NCBI RefSeq assembly: GCF_002305875.1
Contig: NZ_CP022098.1
Span: 3,038,001 to 3,102,000, forward strand
DNA length: 64,000 nucleotides
Reading direction: 5' to 3'
Source: Cystobacter fuscus
GTDB taxonomy: Bacteria > Myxococcota > Myxococcia > Myxococcales > Myxococcaceae
Position numbers and translations under genes: made by a program. The notes under the pieces were generated by a model. It saw nothing but the letters and a program-made list of their open reading frames with translations. It was not told the origin of the DNA and did not search any database. Positions 1 to 9,115 of the stretch are shown here, piece by piece (the first letter of the stretch is position 1; the number at the start of each line of letters is the position of its first letter).

Positions 1-2028
1 CTGGACGTCTTCACCGCCGCGGCCCGCGCGGGCATCGAGAAGGCCTTCGCGGATGGGAAGGAAGTCTCCACAGATCAGCCGCCCCAGCTCGTCAAGTCGC
101 GCGAGCACGACATCGATCTGGTGATGTACCAGGGGCGCCTGGCGAAGCTGCCGCGCGAGGTGTTCGACAAGGCACTCACCTGGGGCAAGGGGGCGCTGAA
201 GGTGCGCACCGCCGGGGCGCGCGAGACGCTGCTGTCCAGCGAGCGCACCTGCCCCGTGTGTGGCTTCTCCGTGCCGGAGATGGATCCTCGCTGGTTCTCC
301 TTCAACACGAAGCAGGGCCGGTGCGAGGCGTGCGAGGGCACGGGCGTGCAGGGGGGCCCGGAGGCGCAGGCCGAGGGCAAGACGGAGCCGTGCCGCACGT
401 GTGAGGGCTCGCGGCTGGAGCCGGTGCCGCGCGCCGTGCGGCTGGAGGGGTCGCGCTACCACGAGGTGGTGCAGCAGTCCGTCACCGCCGCGCTGGGGCA
501 GGTGCGGGAGTGGAAGTTCCGCGGGGATCAGGCGCTGTTGGGCGAGCCCTCGCGCCAGGAGCTGTTGCGGCGCCTGGACTTCCTGGAGCGCGTGGGCCTG
601 GGCTACCTGTCGTTGGATCGCAACGCGGCCACGCTCTCGGGCGGGGAGATGCAGCGGCTGCGGCTGTCGGCGCAGTTGGGCGCGGGCCTCACCGGGGCGA
701 TGTACGTGCTGGACGAGCCGACCATCGGCCTGCACCCGCGCGACACGCACCGGTTGTTGAGCAACCTGCGCTCGCTCGTGCACACCGGCTCCACGGTGCT
801 GGTGGTGGAGCACGACACGGACACCATCCGCGCGGCGGATCACCTCATCGAACTGGGGCCCACGGGAGGCCGGGGCGGTGGACGCATCCTCGCGGAGGGC
901 CCGCCCGATCAGGTGTTGCAGAACGAGGAGGCCCCCACGGCCCGGGCGCTGCGCGAGCCCGCGGTGCTGGCGGCGGTGCCTCGGGGCGAGCCGGAGCGGT
1001 GGATCGAGCTCAAGGGCGCGACGGCCCACAACCTCAAGGGCGTGGACCTGCGCATTCCGGTGGGACGGCTCACCGTGGTGTCGGGTGTGTCGGGCTCGGG
1101 CAAGAGCACGCTGGTGCGTCAGGTGTTGTACCCGGCGCTGCGCGAGAAGCTCGGGCTGGTGACGGCGCGTCCGGGGGCCTTCAAGTCCCTGACGGGGGTG
1201 GAGGCCATCCGCCGGGTGATGGCGGTGGACCAGTCGCCCATCGGGCGCACGCCGCGCTCGGTGCCGGCCACCTTCCTGGGGCTGTGGGACGAGCTGCGCC
1301 GGGCCTTCGCCGCCACGCCGGAGGCGAAGGTGCGCGGCTTCGGTCCCACGCGCTTCTCGTTCAACTCGACGTCGGGAGGGCGGTGCACGGCGTGCGAGGG
1401 GCAGGGGGCCATCTCCCACGAGATGTCCTTCCTTCCGGACGTCGTCACCCCGTGCGAGGTGTGCGGGGGCGCGCGTTTCGACGCGGCGACGCTGGAGGTG
1501 CGCTACCACGGGTTGACCATTGGAGACGCGCTGCGCCTGTCCGCGGACGAGGCGAAGGACGTCTTCCATGCCCTTCCCAAGGTAGCCGCGCCGCTCACGT
1601 GCCTGTCGGACCTGGGGGTGGGCTACCTGCAACTGGGCCAGGGCTCCAACACGCTGTCGGGTGGTGAGGCGCAGCGGTTGAAGCTGGCGGCGGAGCTCAC
1701 GGCGAGCTCGCGGCACGAGCCCACGCTGTATGTGCTGGACGAGCCCACCACGGGCCTGCACCTGGGGGACGTGTCGAAGCTCATCGCCTTCCTGCACCGG
1801 CTGGTGGACCGGGGGGACACGCTGGTGGTCATCGAGCACCACCCGAGCGTCATCGCGTCGGCGGACTACGTGGTGGAGCTGGGGCCGGAGGGGGGCGAGG
1901 CGGGAGGAACGCGGGTGGCGGAGGGGACGCCGCGCGAGGTGTCCCGGCTGAAGACGGCCACGGGCCGGGTGCTGCGCTCGGTGTTCTCCGCGGACGAGCC
2001 CTCGCGCAAGGCCGCGCGAGGCCGGTAG
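1..2028 (+). CDS. uvrA: UvrA-like excinuclease ABC subunit, 5' truncated by window edge
   Basis: ABC-type DNA-damage recognition ATPase of nucleotide excision repair. The frame is open from base 1, so the gene starts outside the window and lacks its first Walker A. Visible in order are a first zinc module (CPVCGFS, about residue 84, then CEACEGTG and CRTC), signature LSGGE (about 212), Walker B ([11 protein letters not shown]), second Walker A (SGSGKST, about 366), second zinc module (CTACEGQG, then CEVC), and second LSGGE (about 554) with [10 protein letters not shown]. This order is that of UvrA. The N-terminal insert that contacts UvrB is not visible. Myxobacteria can carry UvrA paralogues, so it may not be the main uvrA. 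Confidence 0.9.
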   Translation: MDVFTAAARAGIEKAFADGKEVSTDQPPQLVKSREHDIDLVMYQGRLAKLPREVFDKALTWGKGALKVRTAGARETLLSSERTCPVCGFSVPEMDPRWFSFNTKQGRCEACEGTGVQGGPEAQAEGKTEPCRTCEGSRLEPVPRAVRLEGSRYHEVVQQSVTAALGQVREWKFRGDQALLGEPSRQELLRRLDFLERVGLGYLSLDRNAATLSGGEMQRLRLSAQLGAGLTGAMYVLDEPTIGLHPRDTHRLLSNLRSLVHTGSTVLVVEHDTDTIRAADHLIELGPTGGRGGGRILAEGPPDQVLQNEEAPTARALREPAVLAAVPRGEPERWIELKGATAHNLKGVDLRIPVGRLTVVSGVSGSGKSTLVRQVLYPALREKLGLVTARPGAFKSLTGVEAIRRVMAVDQSPIGRTPRSVPATFLGLWDELRRAFAATPEAKVRGFGPTRFSFNSTSGGRCTACEGQGAISHEMSFLPDVVTPCEVCGGARFDAATLEVRYHGLTIGDALRLSADEAKDVFHALPKVAAPLTCLSDLGVGYLQLGQGSNTLSGGEAQRLKLAAELTASSRHEPTLYVLDEPTTGLHLGDVSKLIAFLHRLVDRGDTLVVIEHHPSVIASADYVVELGPEGGEAGGTRVAEGTPREVSRLKTATGRVLRSVFSADEPSRKAARGR

Positions 2029-2055
2029 GGGACGGCGGGGAGGCGACGCTCGCGG

Positions 2056-2871
2056 CTACTGGGGGACCTTGCGCAGCTCGTCCAGCCGGCGCCGTGCGCT
2101 CCCGGCGAGCAGGGAGTCCGGATGCGCGGCGAGCAGTTCCTCCAGGGCCTGGGCTTCGCGCCCGGTGTCCCCGAGGGCCCGCCAGGACTCGGCCACGCCC
2201 TGCAGGGCCTCCTCGCTCAGCATGCCGCGGGGCTTCGCGCGCAGCGCCTGCTGATACTGGCGCAGGGCGCCTTTCGCGTCTCCCAGGTGCTCCAGCCGCA
2301 GCCCGCCGGAGGCCACCTGGGCCACGTACGCCGACGTCGTCCCCGGCGAGGACTGGATGACGCGCAGGTAGAGTGTCTCCGCCTCGCGCCACTGTCCCGC
2401 GGCCCGGCGTTCATTGGCCCGGCGCAGCAGATCCTCTGGCTCCGCGGCGACGGGCGCGGGCCCGGTGCGCGCCACCGCGGGTGCTGGGGGCTCCGCCGCC
2501 ACCTCCTCGGAAGGAGCGGCTTCGGGGACCGGCTCGGCGGCGAGCGGAGCGGCGGGAGGGGGCACCACCCGCACCGGGGCCACCACCGGGGCCTCCTCCT
2601 TGGGGGAGCGATGCGCCCACCACCCGTAACCCGTGGCCGCCGCCGCGCTCATCATCCCCAGGCACGTGCTCGTGACCAGCACGCCCTTCCAGGGGATTTT
2701 CCTCGGAGGCGCGGGCGTGGGCTCGGGGGCCGCGGGGAGCGCGGCCGCCAGGGCTCCCTGGATGAGGTCGGCGGAGCGTTGGCGGGAAATCCGCCTGGCG
2801 GGTCCAACGCTTTCGTCCAGGGGACCGAGCAGCTCGAAGCGCTCGTCCATGTCGTGGATCCCTTGACTCAT
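2056..2871 (-). CDS. Membrane-anchored TPR protein encoded behind an ECF sigma factor
   Basis: A 271-residue protein: a short cytosolic N-terminus (1-60), one transmembrane segment (about 62-86), a Pro/Ala/Glu-rich linker, then TPR-like helices (about 145-265) ending in RRRLDELRKVPQ. Its ATG overlaps the stop of the upstream sigma gene (ATGA), so the two are translationally coupled. The topology is that of anti-sigma-like partners in myxobacterial sigma operons: the cytosolic end could bind sigma while the periplasmic repeats sense envelope components. No zinc-finger anti-sigma motif is seen, so the regulatory role is inferred from position only. Confidence 0.75.
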   Translation of the reverse strand: MSQGIHDMDERFELLGPLDESVGPARRISRQRSADLIQGALAAALPAAPEPTPAPPRKIPWKGVLVTSTCLGMMSAAAATGYGWWAHRSPKEEAPVVAPVRVVPPPAAPLAAEPVPEAAPSEEVAAEPPAPAVARTGPAPVAAEPEDLLRRANERRAAGQWREAETLYLRVIQSSPGTTSAYVAQVASGGLRLEHLGDAKGALRQYQQALRAKPRGMLSEEALQGVAESWRALGDTGREAQALEELLAAHPDSLLAGSARRRLDELRKVPQ

Positions 2872-3512
2872 TCCGCACCCCCGTTCGTACCCGACTCCCG
2901 TGCGTAGAGTGCCCGGAGATTGGCCCGTCCCAGACGCAGGCGGCTGCGCACCGTCTCGAAGGGAATGCCCAACTCCTCGGTCATCTCCGGCACGCTCATC
3001 TCCAGGACATAGTGCAGCACCAGGGCGTGGCGCTGCTCGTCGGAGAGTTCATCCATCAGCCGTACCATGTCCCGGCGGAACACGTAATCGTCCGGAAGCG
3101 CCTCCTCCGAGAGCACCGTGAGCTCCATGGGCTCGGCTTCCGGTTCGGTTCCCGAGTCGCGCACCTTCCGCATCGCGGCGAAGGTGGTCCGGGCGACCAC
3201 CCGGTCCGACCAGGCCTTGAACGAGCCCTCGCGGCGCCAGGTCGGCAGGCCGCGCAGGATGGCGATCAAGGCCTCCTGGGCGATGTCATCCACGTCATGA
3301 TCTCCGCGCACCAGGTAGCGCACGAGGTTGCGCACCCGGGGCAACAATTCCGTCAACAAGGACTCGGCCGCGTCGCGCCGCCCCTCGATGACCGCTTGGA
3401 TGCGGCTTTCCTCGGAGGGGAGCGCCTCCTGGCGCCCCCGCGTCGTCGCCCTCATTGCCCTCATTGTCGGGATGGAGGGGGAAAGGGAAGATTTCGGGTC
3501 ACGAGCGGTCAA
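2868..3512 (-). CDS. ECF-type RNA polymerase sigma factor
   Basis: A 214-residue sigma-70 family factor. Region 2 runs from about 53 to 115 (RNLVRYLVRGDHDVDDIAQE, then SFKAWSDRVVART). Region 4 lies at about 156-203 (LSDEQRHALVLHY, VPEMTEELGIPFETVRSRL). The longest frame starts at a TTG that overlaps the TGA of the preceding gene; an internal ATG at 3464 is an alternative start. It is the middle gene of a three-gene operon between a secreted barrel-like protein and a membrane TPR protein. It probably directs an envelope-responsive regulon, but its target promoters are not identifiable here. Confidence 0.88.
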   Translation of the reverse strand: MTARDPKSSLSPSIPTMRAMRATTRGRQEALPSEESRIQAVIEGRRDAAESLLTELLPRVRNLVRYLVRGDHDVDDIAQEALIAILRGLPTWRREGSFKAWSDRVVARTTFAAMRKVRDSGTEPEAEPMELTVLSEEALPDDYVFRRDMVRLMDELSDEQRHALVLHYVLEMSVPEMTEELGIPFETVRSRLRLGRANLRALYARESGTNGGAE

Positions 3513-4564
3513 TGCGCCCCCAGGAGGATGGCGAGGCCGAACCGGGGCTGTGCTCGCCAGAGTGAGTTGCGGACGATGAACGTCCCTTGTTGCAGGTAGC
3601 CAAGGGTGGGCACCGTCGTCAGCACGTCCAGGGCCAGGCTGGCCTCCAGCGCCACGGGCCCTCCCCGCCAGCGAGCCGCGAGGGTGGGTGCCCCATAGAG
3701 CGAGGGCGTGAGCCGGGGAGGGGATGCCTGGACGTCAGGTGCCAGGGCCTCCGTGCCGCGCAGGTGACCCGCGAGCCCCACTTCGAGTCCAGCACCGAGC
3801 CGGAAGTGCTCCGTGGACACCACGGCGGCATCCACTCCCGCGCCCAGGGCATGCCTCGACAAGGAGACCCGGGTGTACTCATCGCTCAGCGGGGTGGGGA
3901 GGCTCGCCACCAGCAGCACCCGCGCGCGCAGCCGTGCCCCTTCCCATCCCACCCCGAGCTGAGCGCCGTGCTGCCCGAGCGGACCCTCTCCCATGAGGGT
4001 GCCCTGCCATCCCACGCTCACGCCCCAACCTTCCCGGGCGGGGGCCGGGCTGGAGGCGGGAGCAGGCGCGGGAGGTGGAGGGGCGGGTTCGGGTGCGGGG
4101 GCCTCGGGGACCTCCTCCACCACGTCTCCCACGGGGCTGCCGGCCACCAGGGCCTTCAAGGCGGAGCGGACGATCAAGGCCGCGGCCTCGGCCGCCGCGG
4201 AGCGGCCCTTTCGCTGGTGGGGTTCCACCTGGACTCGCCGCACGAGCAGCCGCCGGGTGGCGGGTTCCGCGACGTGGACGACGATCGCCGCGGGCTCATG
4301 GTGGAACCAGATGACCACGCGGAAGGGCCCCTGCTCGGCCAGCGCCACGGCGGTGCGCCATTGCTCCGTGGCCTCGGTGCTCGGCGTGGGTCCGGGGTTC
4401 ACCCTCAGCACGACCGGCAGATCACTGAGCTGTCCTTGGAGTCGCTCCGCCAGCTCCGTGTCTTCCGGAGAGGAGGCGCGGAGCACCGCGGCCCAGGGCT
4501 CCTCCTGGGCGGCGCTGACCGTGCCCCATCCCACGAGGACACACACAACGAGGAGTCGGGTCAT
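3509..4564 (-). CDS. Exported protein with C-terminal barrel-like domain, first gene of sigma operon
   Basis: A 351-residue protein. The ATG at 4564 is preferred to upstream in-frame starts because it opens a clear signal peptide (MTRLLVVCVLVGWGTVSAAQ). The N-terminal part (about 20-150) is a mixed alpha/beta segment, followed by a Pro/Ala linker (about 158-185). The C-terminal half alternates Gly and aromatic residues (GWGVSVGWQGTL, ARLRARVLLVASL) and ends in LAILLGAH, like a small outer-membrane beta-barrel. It shares an operon with an ECF sigma factor and a TPR protein, suggesting an envelope signal-input component. Family not recognised. Confidence 0.7.
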   Translation of the reverse strand: MTRLLVVCVLVGWGTVSAAQEEPWAAVLRASSPEDTELAERLQGQLSDLPVVLRVNPGPTPSTEATEQWRTAVALAEQGPFRVVIWFHHEPAAIVVHVAEPATRRLLVRRVQVEPHQRKGRSAAAEAAALIVRSALKALVAGSPVGDVVEEVPEAPAPEPAPPPPAPAPASSPAPAREGWGVSVGWQGTLMGEGPLGQHGAQLGVGWEGARLRARVLLVASLPTPLSDEYTRVSLSRHALGAGVDAAVVSTEHFRLGAGLEVGLAGHLRGTEALAPDVQASPPRLTPSLYGAPTLAARWRGGPVALEASLALDVLTTVPTLGYLQQGTFIVRNSLWRAQPRFGLAILLGAH

Positions 4565-4734
4565 GCACGGGTCAGGGGCTCTCACGCTCGGCCACCGACC
4601 GTAACATGTAGACTGGGAACTCCGGATAGACCCCATACCCGGGGTGCGTTCTTCCTGGGACGAGAAGGGGATGGGTGACCCGAAATACAGATGGGATGAC
4701 TCCATCGCCCTGGAGACCTGCTCGGGAGTGACGC

Positions 4735-5913
4735 ATGCGCTGGACCCACGGACTCGTTCTGCTCGCCGTCACGGGGGCCTGCTCCGTGGATGACCCCGTG
4801 GCGATCCTTCCCGGGACCGATCGGGCCGGGTATTGCGCCTCGGGGGAGCCGATCCGGCTGGTGGAGGATGGCGCGACGGGGCGGGAGATCTGCGGCGGGC
4901 GCCTGGCGTCCCGGGTGTTCTCGCGGGCGTTGTGCGCCTGTGGGGAGCTGGTGGTCAGTGCGCCCTCGGCCCTGGATGCCTTCCAGGGTTCCCAGGGACC
5001 TGGGAGCCCGGGGGGAGCCGGGGCGTCCGTGGGCGCCAATGGTGGAGTGCAGTTGACGTCGGAGCTGACGGTGAGTGGCTCGCTCCAGGCGGGAGACCCG
5101 GGCATCGTCCTGGGGGCCTCGCTCCTGTCCATCCAGGGAGAACTGCGCGACGCGGGCCGGCTTCAAGGGGCCTCCTCCACGGTGCGGGTGGGCGGGGATG
5201 CGTGGGTCGCGGGGGATGTCGAGCTCCAGGAGCTGACGGTGGGGGGCGTCCTGTCGCATCCCGCGGAGCGGCGTCTGACCGTGTCACAACCACCACCGCG
5301 CGTGCGGCGTGAGCCGGTGGGCCCGTTCGCGCCGCCCTGCTCCTGTGACGCCCCCGAGGACGTGGGCGCCTATGTGAAGAACCACGTGGCGGCCCATCAC
5401 AACGCCGACATCGGGCTGGCGGTGGACGCGTTGGAGGACTTCTCCGGGGACGCGGCCCTGGAGCTGCCGTGCGGGCGTTTCTACCTGACGCGGATTCACG
5501 GTGCGGGCTCGCTCCTTCTCCGCGTGACGGGGCGGGCGGCGCTGCTCGTGGACGGAGACGTGGACGTGGGCGGACTCGACGTCCAGCTGGACGAGGGGGC
5601 GGAGTTGGATCTCCTCGTCGCGGGCGGAGTGTCCGCGCGCGGGCCCGTGCGGATGGGCTCGCCCGGGTTCCCCTCGCGCCTGCGGGTCTACGTGGCGGGT
5701 GCCTTCGATCTCGATGCCGGGGATCCCTGGAACACCCTGCCCGAGTCCAGCGAGCTGGCGGGCAACTTCTATCTTCCCCGTGCCCCCCTGGACCTGAGCC
5801 GGCGCGCGGAGTTCTCCGGCTCGGTATTCGCCCAGCGCGTGGCGGCCTCGGCGGGCCTGTTCATCCACTACGACGTGGACGTGCTGGGGTTGGGCGAGCG
5901 CTGCTCCGATTAG
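4735..5913 (+). CDS. Large secreted lipoprotein with beta-strand-rich body
   Basis: A 392-residue protein with a lipobox (LLAVTGAC, Cys16) just after the signal segment, so probably anchored to the envelope. After a collagen-like Gly/Pro patch (GSQGPGSPGGAGASVGANGG) the body has repeated short beta strands of the form VxGDVxVxG (GGDAWVAGDVELQELTVGG, LLVDGDVDVGGLDVQL). This resembles polymer-forming or beta-helical coat domains. A Cys pair (PPCSCDAPEDVG) precedes a His-containing segment. It is divergent from the sigma operon upstream. No enzyme motif is seen and the function is unknown. Confidence 0.75.
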   Translation: MRWTHGLVLLAVTGACSVDDPVAILPGTDRAGYCASGEPIRLVEDGATGREICGGRLASRVFSRALCACGELVVSAPSALDAFQGSQGPGSPGGAGASVGANGGVQLTSELTVSGSLQAGDPGIVLGASLLSIQGELRDAGRLQGASSTVRVGGDAWVAGDVELQELTVGGVLSHPAERRLTVSQPPPRVRREPVGPFAPPCSCDAPEDVGAYVKNHVAAHHNADIGLAVDALEDFSGDAALELPCGRFYLTRIHGAGSLLLRVTGRAALLVDGDVDVGGLDVQLDEGAELDLLVAGGVSARGPVRMGSPGFPSRLRVYVAGAFDLDAGDPWNTLPESSELAGNFYLPRAPLDLSRRAEFSGSVFAQRVAASAGLFIHYDVDVLGLGERCSD

Positions 5914-5922
5914 GCGGGGCGC

Positions 5923-6561
5923 TCACCCCGTGGCGCGCGTGGTCTCTCCGATGCGCTCGGAGGCCCGCTGCACGGCGGGCCAGAAGTGCTCGGCCATGCG
6001 CAGATAGCCCGTGTCGGACGGGTGGAAGCCGTCGGCGGAGAAGTAGTCGGAGCTGCCGGGCAGCTCCACGCGGCTGGGGCCGTGGAGGTCCACGCCGATG
6101 AGCCCATGCCGGGCCACCACGCGCTCCACCGCCGCGTTGAATTGGCCGATGCGCTGCGCGATGAGGGGCAGGGGAAGGAAGTTCGCCGCCAGCCGGGCCA
6201 CGGGGGCCAGGGACATGTCCGGCAGGTTGGAGACGAGCACCGCCGCGCCCGTGGACGCGAGTCCTTTCGCGAGCGAGTCGAAGTGGGACTCGAACTGCTC
6301 GGGCGTCACGCCGCGCCACAGGTCATTGATGCCCACCCCGAGCGTCACGAGATGGGGGGAAGATCGCAGGGCCCGGGGCAGTTGGCCGGACAGCACGGTG
6401 GCGCTGGTGGCGCCGCTCACGGACAGGTTGAGCAGACCCACACCGGTGCGGGTGCGGCGCAGCCGTTGGAAGAGGTGCTCCACGTAGCCGCCCTGGCGCG
6501 CGCCCACACCCACGCCGGAAGAATCACCCAGGGCCACATATCTCAGGGAGAGTGCGCTCAT
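5923..6561 (-). CDS. SGNH/GDSL-family hydrolase
   Basis: A 212-residue esterase or lipase of the SGNH fold. Block I is ALGDSSG (nucleophile Ser14), the block II Gly lies in NLSVSGAT (about 50), block III is GIND (Asn79), and block V is DGFHPS (Asp177, His180). All catalytic positions are present and the length is normal for a single-domain enzyme. There is no signal peptide, so it is probably cytosolic. It converges on the lipoprotein gene, with only 9 bases between stops. Substrate unknown. Confidence 0.88.
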   Translation of the reverse strand: MSALSLRYVALGDSSGVGVGARQGGYVEHLFQRLRRTRTGVGLLNLSVSGATSATVLSGQLPRALRSSPHLVTLGVGINDLWRGVTPEQFESHFDSLAKGLASTGAAVLVSNLPDMSLAPVARLAANFLPLPLIAQRIGQFNAAVERVVARHGLIGVDLHGPSRVELPGSSDYFSADGFHPSDTGYLRMAEHFWPAVQRASERIGETTRATG

Positions 6562-6651
6562 GTGCCTTCTTCCATAGCGCGCGCTCGCGCCCTTCGCAGG
6601 GTCGCCTGGGTGCCATCGCGACGCTTCCTTGCTCCGGGGGCGTGCGTCCGC

Positions 6652-7149
6652 TCACTGCCTCCAGCGCATCCGGGCGTGTCGCCCGTCGCGGTCCGGCTTC
6701 ATCAGGTTCGCCTCCTTGCGTCCGCCGTGCCGGGCGAGCGAGATGGCGAGCTGGGCCCGCTTCTGTGGGGGCAGATCCTTGGCGAGCGCCTGGTACAGGT
6801 CGCGCTCCAGCGTGGTGAGCTGGGCCTTCGCCTCGAACACCCGCTGCACCGCCTGATCCACCTGGGCCTGCGCGGCGGCATCCCCCTTGGCGGCCTTCCT
6901 CAGGAGCTGCGCGGAAGAGCGCACCTGCTCGAGCAGGGGGCGTCGGCGCTCGTCGAACTGGCGCATCGTGTCCGCCATCTTCAACGTCTGGGCCTCGTTC
7001 AGCTCCAGCTCCTCGGCGAGGCTCAACATCCGCATCATCCGCGTGCGCTTCTCCACGCGCTCCGAGGCATCCGGGGCGTCGGGTGGAGCGGCCCACGTCA
7101 CGAGGGGCAGCAGCAGCAGGGGAAGGACCAGCAGGCGAAAGGGCTTCAT
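6652..7149 (-). CDS. Spy/CpxP-like periplasmic protein
   Basis: About 165 residues with a signal peptide (PFRLLVLPLLLLPLVTWAAP) followed by an all-helical, highly charged body (RMMRMLSLAEELELNEAQ, MRQFDERRRPLLEQVRSS). This matches the periplasmic LTxxQ/Spy/heavy-metal-sensor group, which act as chaperone-like or metal-sensing proteins. The start codon touches the TGA of the upstream anti-sigma gene (GTGATGA), and the ATG at 7149 is the likely start. As third gene of a sigma/anti-sigma operon it may be the periplasmic sensor or an effector of the response. Confidence 0.75.
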   Translation of the reverse strand: MKPFRLLVLPLLLLPLVTWAAPPDAPDASERVEKRTRMMRMLSLAEELELNEAQTLKMADTMRQFDERRRPLLEQVRSSAQLLRKAAKGDAAAQAQVDQAVQRVFEAKAQLTTLERDLYQALAKDLPPQKRAQLAISLARHGGRKEANLMKPDRDGRHARMRWRQ

Positions 7150-7694
7150 CACAGCGACTCTCCAAGAGAGGGGGAAGACAGGAACTCATCGGTCTCGACG
7201 TCCCAGGAGGGGGTGGCCTCCGGGTCGTCCTCCAGGTCCACGTCCGTCAGGTCGAGCGCGTCGGACAGCGGATCCGCCAGCGCCCATTGCTCCAACGCGA
7301 GCACGTCCTCCTCGGTGGAGGAGGCGGCCTCGGGGGAGGCGTGAGGCGTGGAGGAGGAGGGGGTCCGGGGCAACAGCCCGGGCCCGAGCAGGAGCAGGAG
7401 CACGGCGGCCGCCGCCATCAGGACGCCCGTGGTGCGCAGGTGGGTGGCCCTCCGGACCTGGTCCCGGCGCCAGCGGCCCACCGTGCTCTGGGGCAGGGCC
7501 TCCAGGACGGCCTGCTCCCGGGGCGAGGGGGTGGGGAGCGCGGCGAGGCCCAGGGTGTCCCGGAGCGCGCTCGCCTCGCGGAGGCAGGCGGCGCAGGTGT
7601 CCAGGTGCGCGCGCACTCGCGTCTCTTCCTGGGGCTCCAGGGCACCCGCGGCCCACAGGGTCAACGACTCAGCCATGTCCTGGCACGCGCTCAT
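7149..7694 (-). CDS. Zinc-finger anti-sigma factor (zf-HC2 type), membrane-anchored
   Basis: A 181-residue protein starting at the ATG that overlaps the sigma stop (ATGA). The N-terminus carries the His-x3-Cys-x2-Cys signature of zinc anti-sigma domains (HLDTCAAC, His30/Cys34/Cys37), which normally clamps the sigma factor. A transmembrane helix follows at about 87-110 (VLMAAAAVLLLLLGPGLLP), then an acidic periplasmic tail rich in Asp/Glu. Together with the overlapping sigma gene this is a textbook ECF/anti-sigma pair, and the Spy-like third gene may feed it a signal. Confidence 0.88.
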   Translation of the reverse strand: MSACQDMAESLTLWAAGALEPQEETRVRAHLDTCAACLREASALRDTLGLAALPTPSPREQAVLEALPQSTVGRWRRDQVRRATHLRTTGVLMAAAAVLLLLLGPGLLPRTPSSSTPHASPEAASSTEEDVLALEQWALADPLSDALDLTDVDLEDDPEATPSWDVETDEFLSSPSLGESL

Positions 7695-8302
7695 GGGCGC
7701 TCCTCCTCGGACGACTCGGCCATGTGCTCCCGGAGGCGCTTCACGGCGTGATGGAAATTCACCTTCGCGTTCGTTTCGGTGATGCCGAGCGACTCGGCGA
7801 TGTCGCGGAAGCCCAGTCCCGCGTCCACCCGGAGCGTCAGCACCTCGCGTTGGCGGCGGGGCAGGGTGAGCACCGCCGCGCGCACGGCCCGCTCCCGCTC
7901 GGCCCGCTCCAGGGACTCCTGGGCGGACTCCCCGGGGGCCTCGGTTTCGGGGAGCTCCACGGCCCGCAGCCAGCGCCGCCCCTGGCGGGCGTGGTTCTTC
8001 GCCAGGTTGAGCGCGATGCGGATGAGCCACGCCCGGAAGGGCATGGGCCCCGACAGCCGCCAGCGGGAGAAGACCCGGTTCGACGCCTCCAGGGCGCGCA
8101 GGAAGGCTTGCTGGGCCAGGTCCGCCGCGTCCTCGGGGCTCGAGGCGTAGCGGCGCATGAGCGAGAACACCAGGGCCCGGTGCCGATCCACCAGGGTGCC
8201 GAAGGCCGCCTCGTCACCGGCCAGGAAGGCGCGGCAGAGCGCCTCGTCACCAGGCTCGGTGGTGGCTTGCGCCAGCCGCAAGGGGGTCTCCAGGGCCTTC
8301 AC
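7691..8302 (-). CDS. RpoE-like ECF sigma factor
   Basis: A 203-residue sigma factor with region 2 (LVDRHRALVFSLMRRYASSP, EDAADLAQQAFLRAL, PFRAWLIRIALNLAKNHAR) and region 4 (LPRRQREVLTLRVDAGLGF, RDIAESLGITETNAKVNFHH). The ETNAKV helix-turn-helix is typical of ECF factors. It is the first gene of a sigma/anti-sigma/Spy-like operon, so its activity should be held by the downstream anti-sigma until envelope stress releases it. It is distinct in sequence from the ECF gene at 2868-3512. Confidence 0.92.
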   Translation of the reverse strand: MKALETPLRLAQATTEPGDEALCRAFLAGDEAAFGTLVDRHRALVFSLMRRYASSPEDAADLAQQAFLRALEASNRVFSRWRLSGPMPFRAWLIRIALNLAKNHARQGRRWLRAVELPETEAPGESAQESLERAERERAVRAAVLTLPRRQREVLTLRVDAGLGFRDIAESLGITETNAKVNFHHAVKRLREHMAESSEEERP

Positions 8303-8418
8303 GCCCCGATCAACACCCGAGCCGGCGAAAGGTTAAAGCGGTCGTATTTTCTGGGGCTCGAAGTCTCCGGAAGCGGGTTGGGTCACCCTACTTGAAAGGT
8401 AACGAAAGAGGCCGTACC

Positions 8419-9009
8419 ATGCAGGTCATCCCGTTGCCGAGGAGAAGACCGATGGTGGAGACGATGGGTCATGAGTTGGGACTCCAGATCCTGCGGGCCG
8501 TGCAGGAGCTGGGAACGCGGATGGAGCGGGTGGAGGCGCAGGTCAACCACTTGAGCACGCGGGTGGATGCGTTGACCGCGCGGATGGAGCGGGTGGAGGC
8601 GCAGGTCAGCCTCCTGATCACGCGGGTGGATGCGTTGACCGAGCGGGTGGACCGGTTGGAGGTGCAGGTCAACCACCTGAGCACGCGGGTGGATGCGTTG
8701 ACCGAGCGGATGGACGGGTTGGAGGCGCAGGTCAACCACCTGAGCACGCGGATGGATGGTCTGTCCGCTCGGATGGACAAGCAGGAGAAGTGGATGGAGC
8801 GGCTGGGGGCCGAGTTCGTCGTCTTCCGGGAGGATGTGCGGGGTGACATCCGTCAGTGGCGCGCGGAACTGCAGGAGGAGCATCGCCGCCTGAAGAAGCG
8901 CCTCGATGTCACCTCCTCGACGGTGGTCCTGATGGCGTCGGTGCTACGAGGTCCAACGGAGTTCAGCGTCGAGCTGGAAGCGCACTTGAGCGAACTCCAC
9001 GCGGGCTGA
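8419..9009 (+). CDS. Coiled-coil protein built of 21-residue repeats
   Basis: About 196 residues. ATG 8419 is chosen because AAAGAGG stands 7 bases upstream; an in-frame upstream start at 8392 lacks such a site. From about residue 35 the protein consists of 21-residue units of three heptads (RMERVEAQVNHLSTRVDALT), repeated about four times and encoded by a 63-bp tandem repeat. It is therefore a long trimeric or dimeric coiled coil. The C-terminus (TSSTVVLMASVLRG) may insert in or lie on a membrane. Function unknown; it could be a structural spacer. Confidence 0.75.
   Translation: MQVIPLPRRRPMVETMGHELGLQILRAVQELGTRMERVEAQVNHLSTRVDALTARMERVEAQVSLLITRVDALTERVDRLEVQVNHLSTRVDALTERMDGLEAQVNHLSTRMDGLSARMDKQEKWMERLGAEFVVFREDVRGDIRQWRAELQEEHRRLKKRLDVTSSTVVLMASVLRGPTEFSVELEAHLSELHAG
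8521..8790 (+). repeat. 63-bp in-frame tandem repeat encoding coiled coil
   Basis: Units begin at about 8521, 8584, 8647, 8710 and 8773, each opening with an (A/G)TGGA(G/C) codon pair and encoding three heptads. Unit length is a multiple of three, so copy-number change would lengthen or shorten the coil without a frameshift. Confidence 0.85.
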
Positions 9010-9115
9010 ACACCGCATCGGGGGGCTCTCGTCCAGCGGGCACGGAGGCTCTCGGGTTGGTTGCCGTGGACTTCACCCTACGTCACAATGCGTCCCTTTC
9101 ATCGGGAAGGACGTC

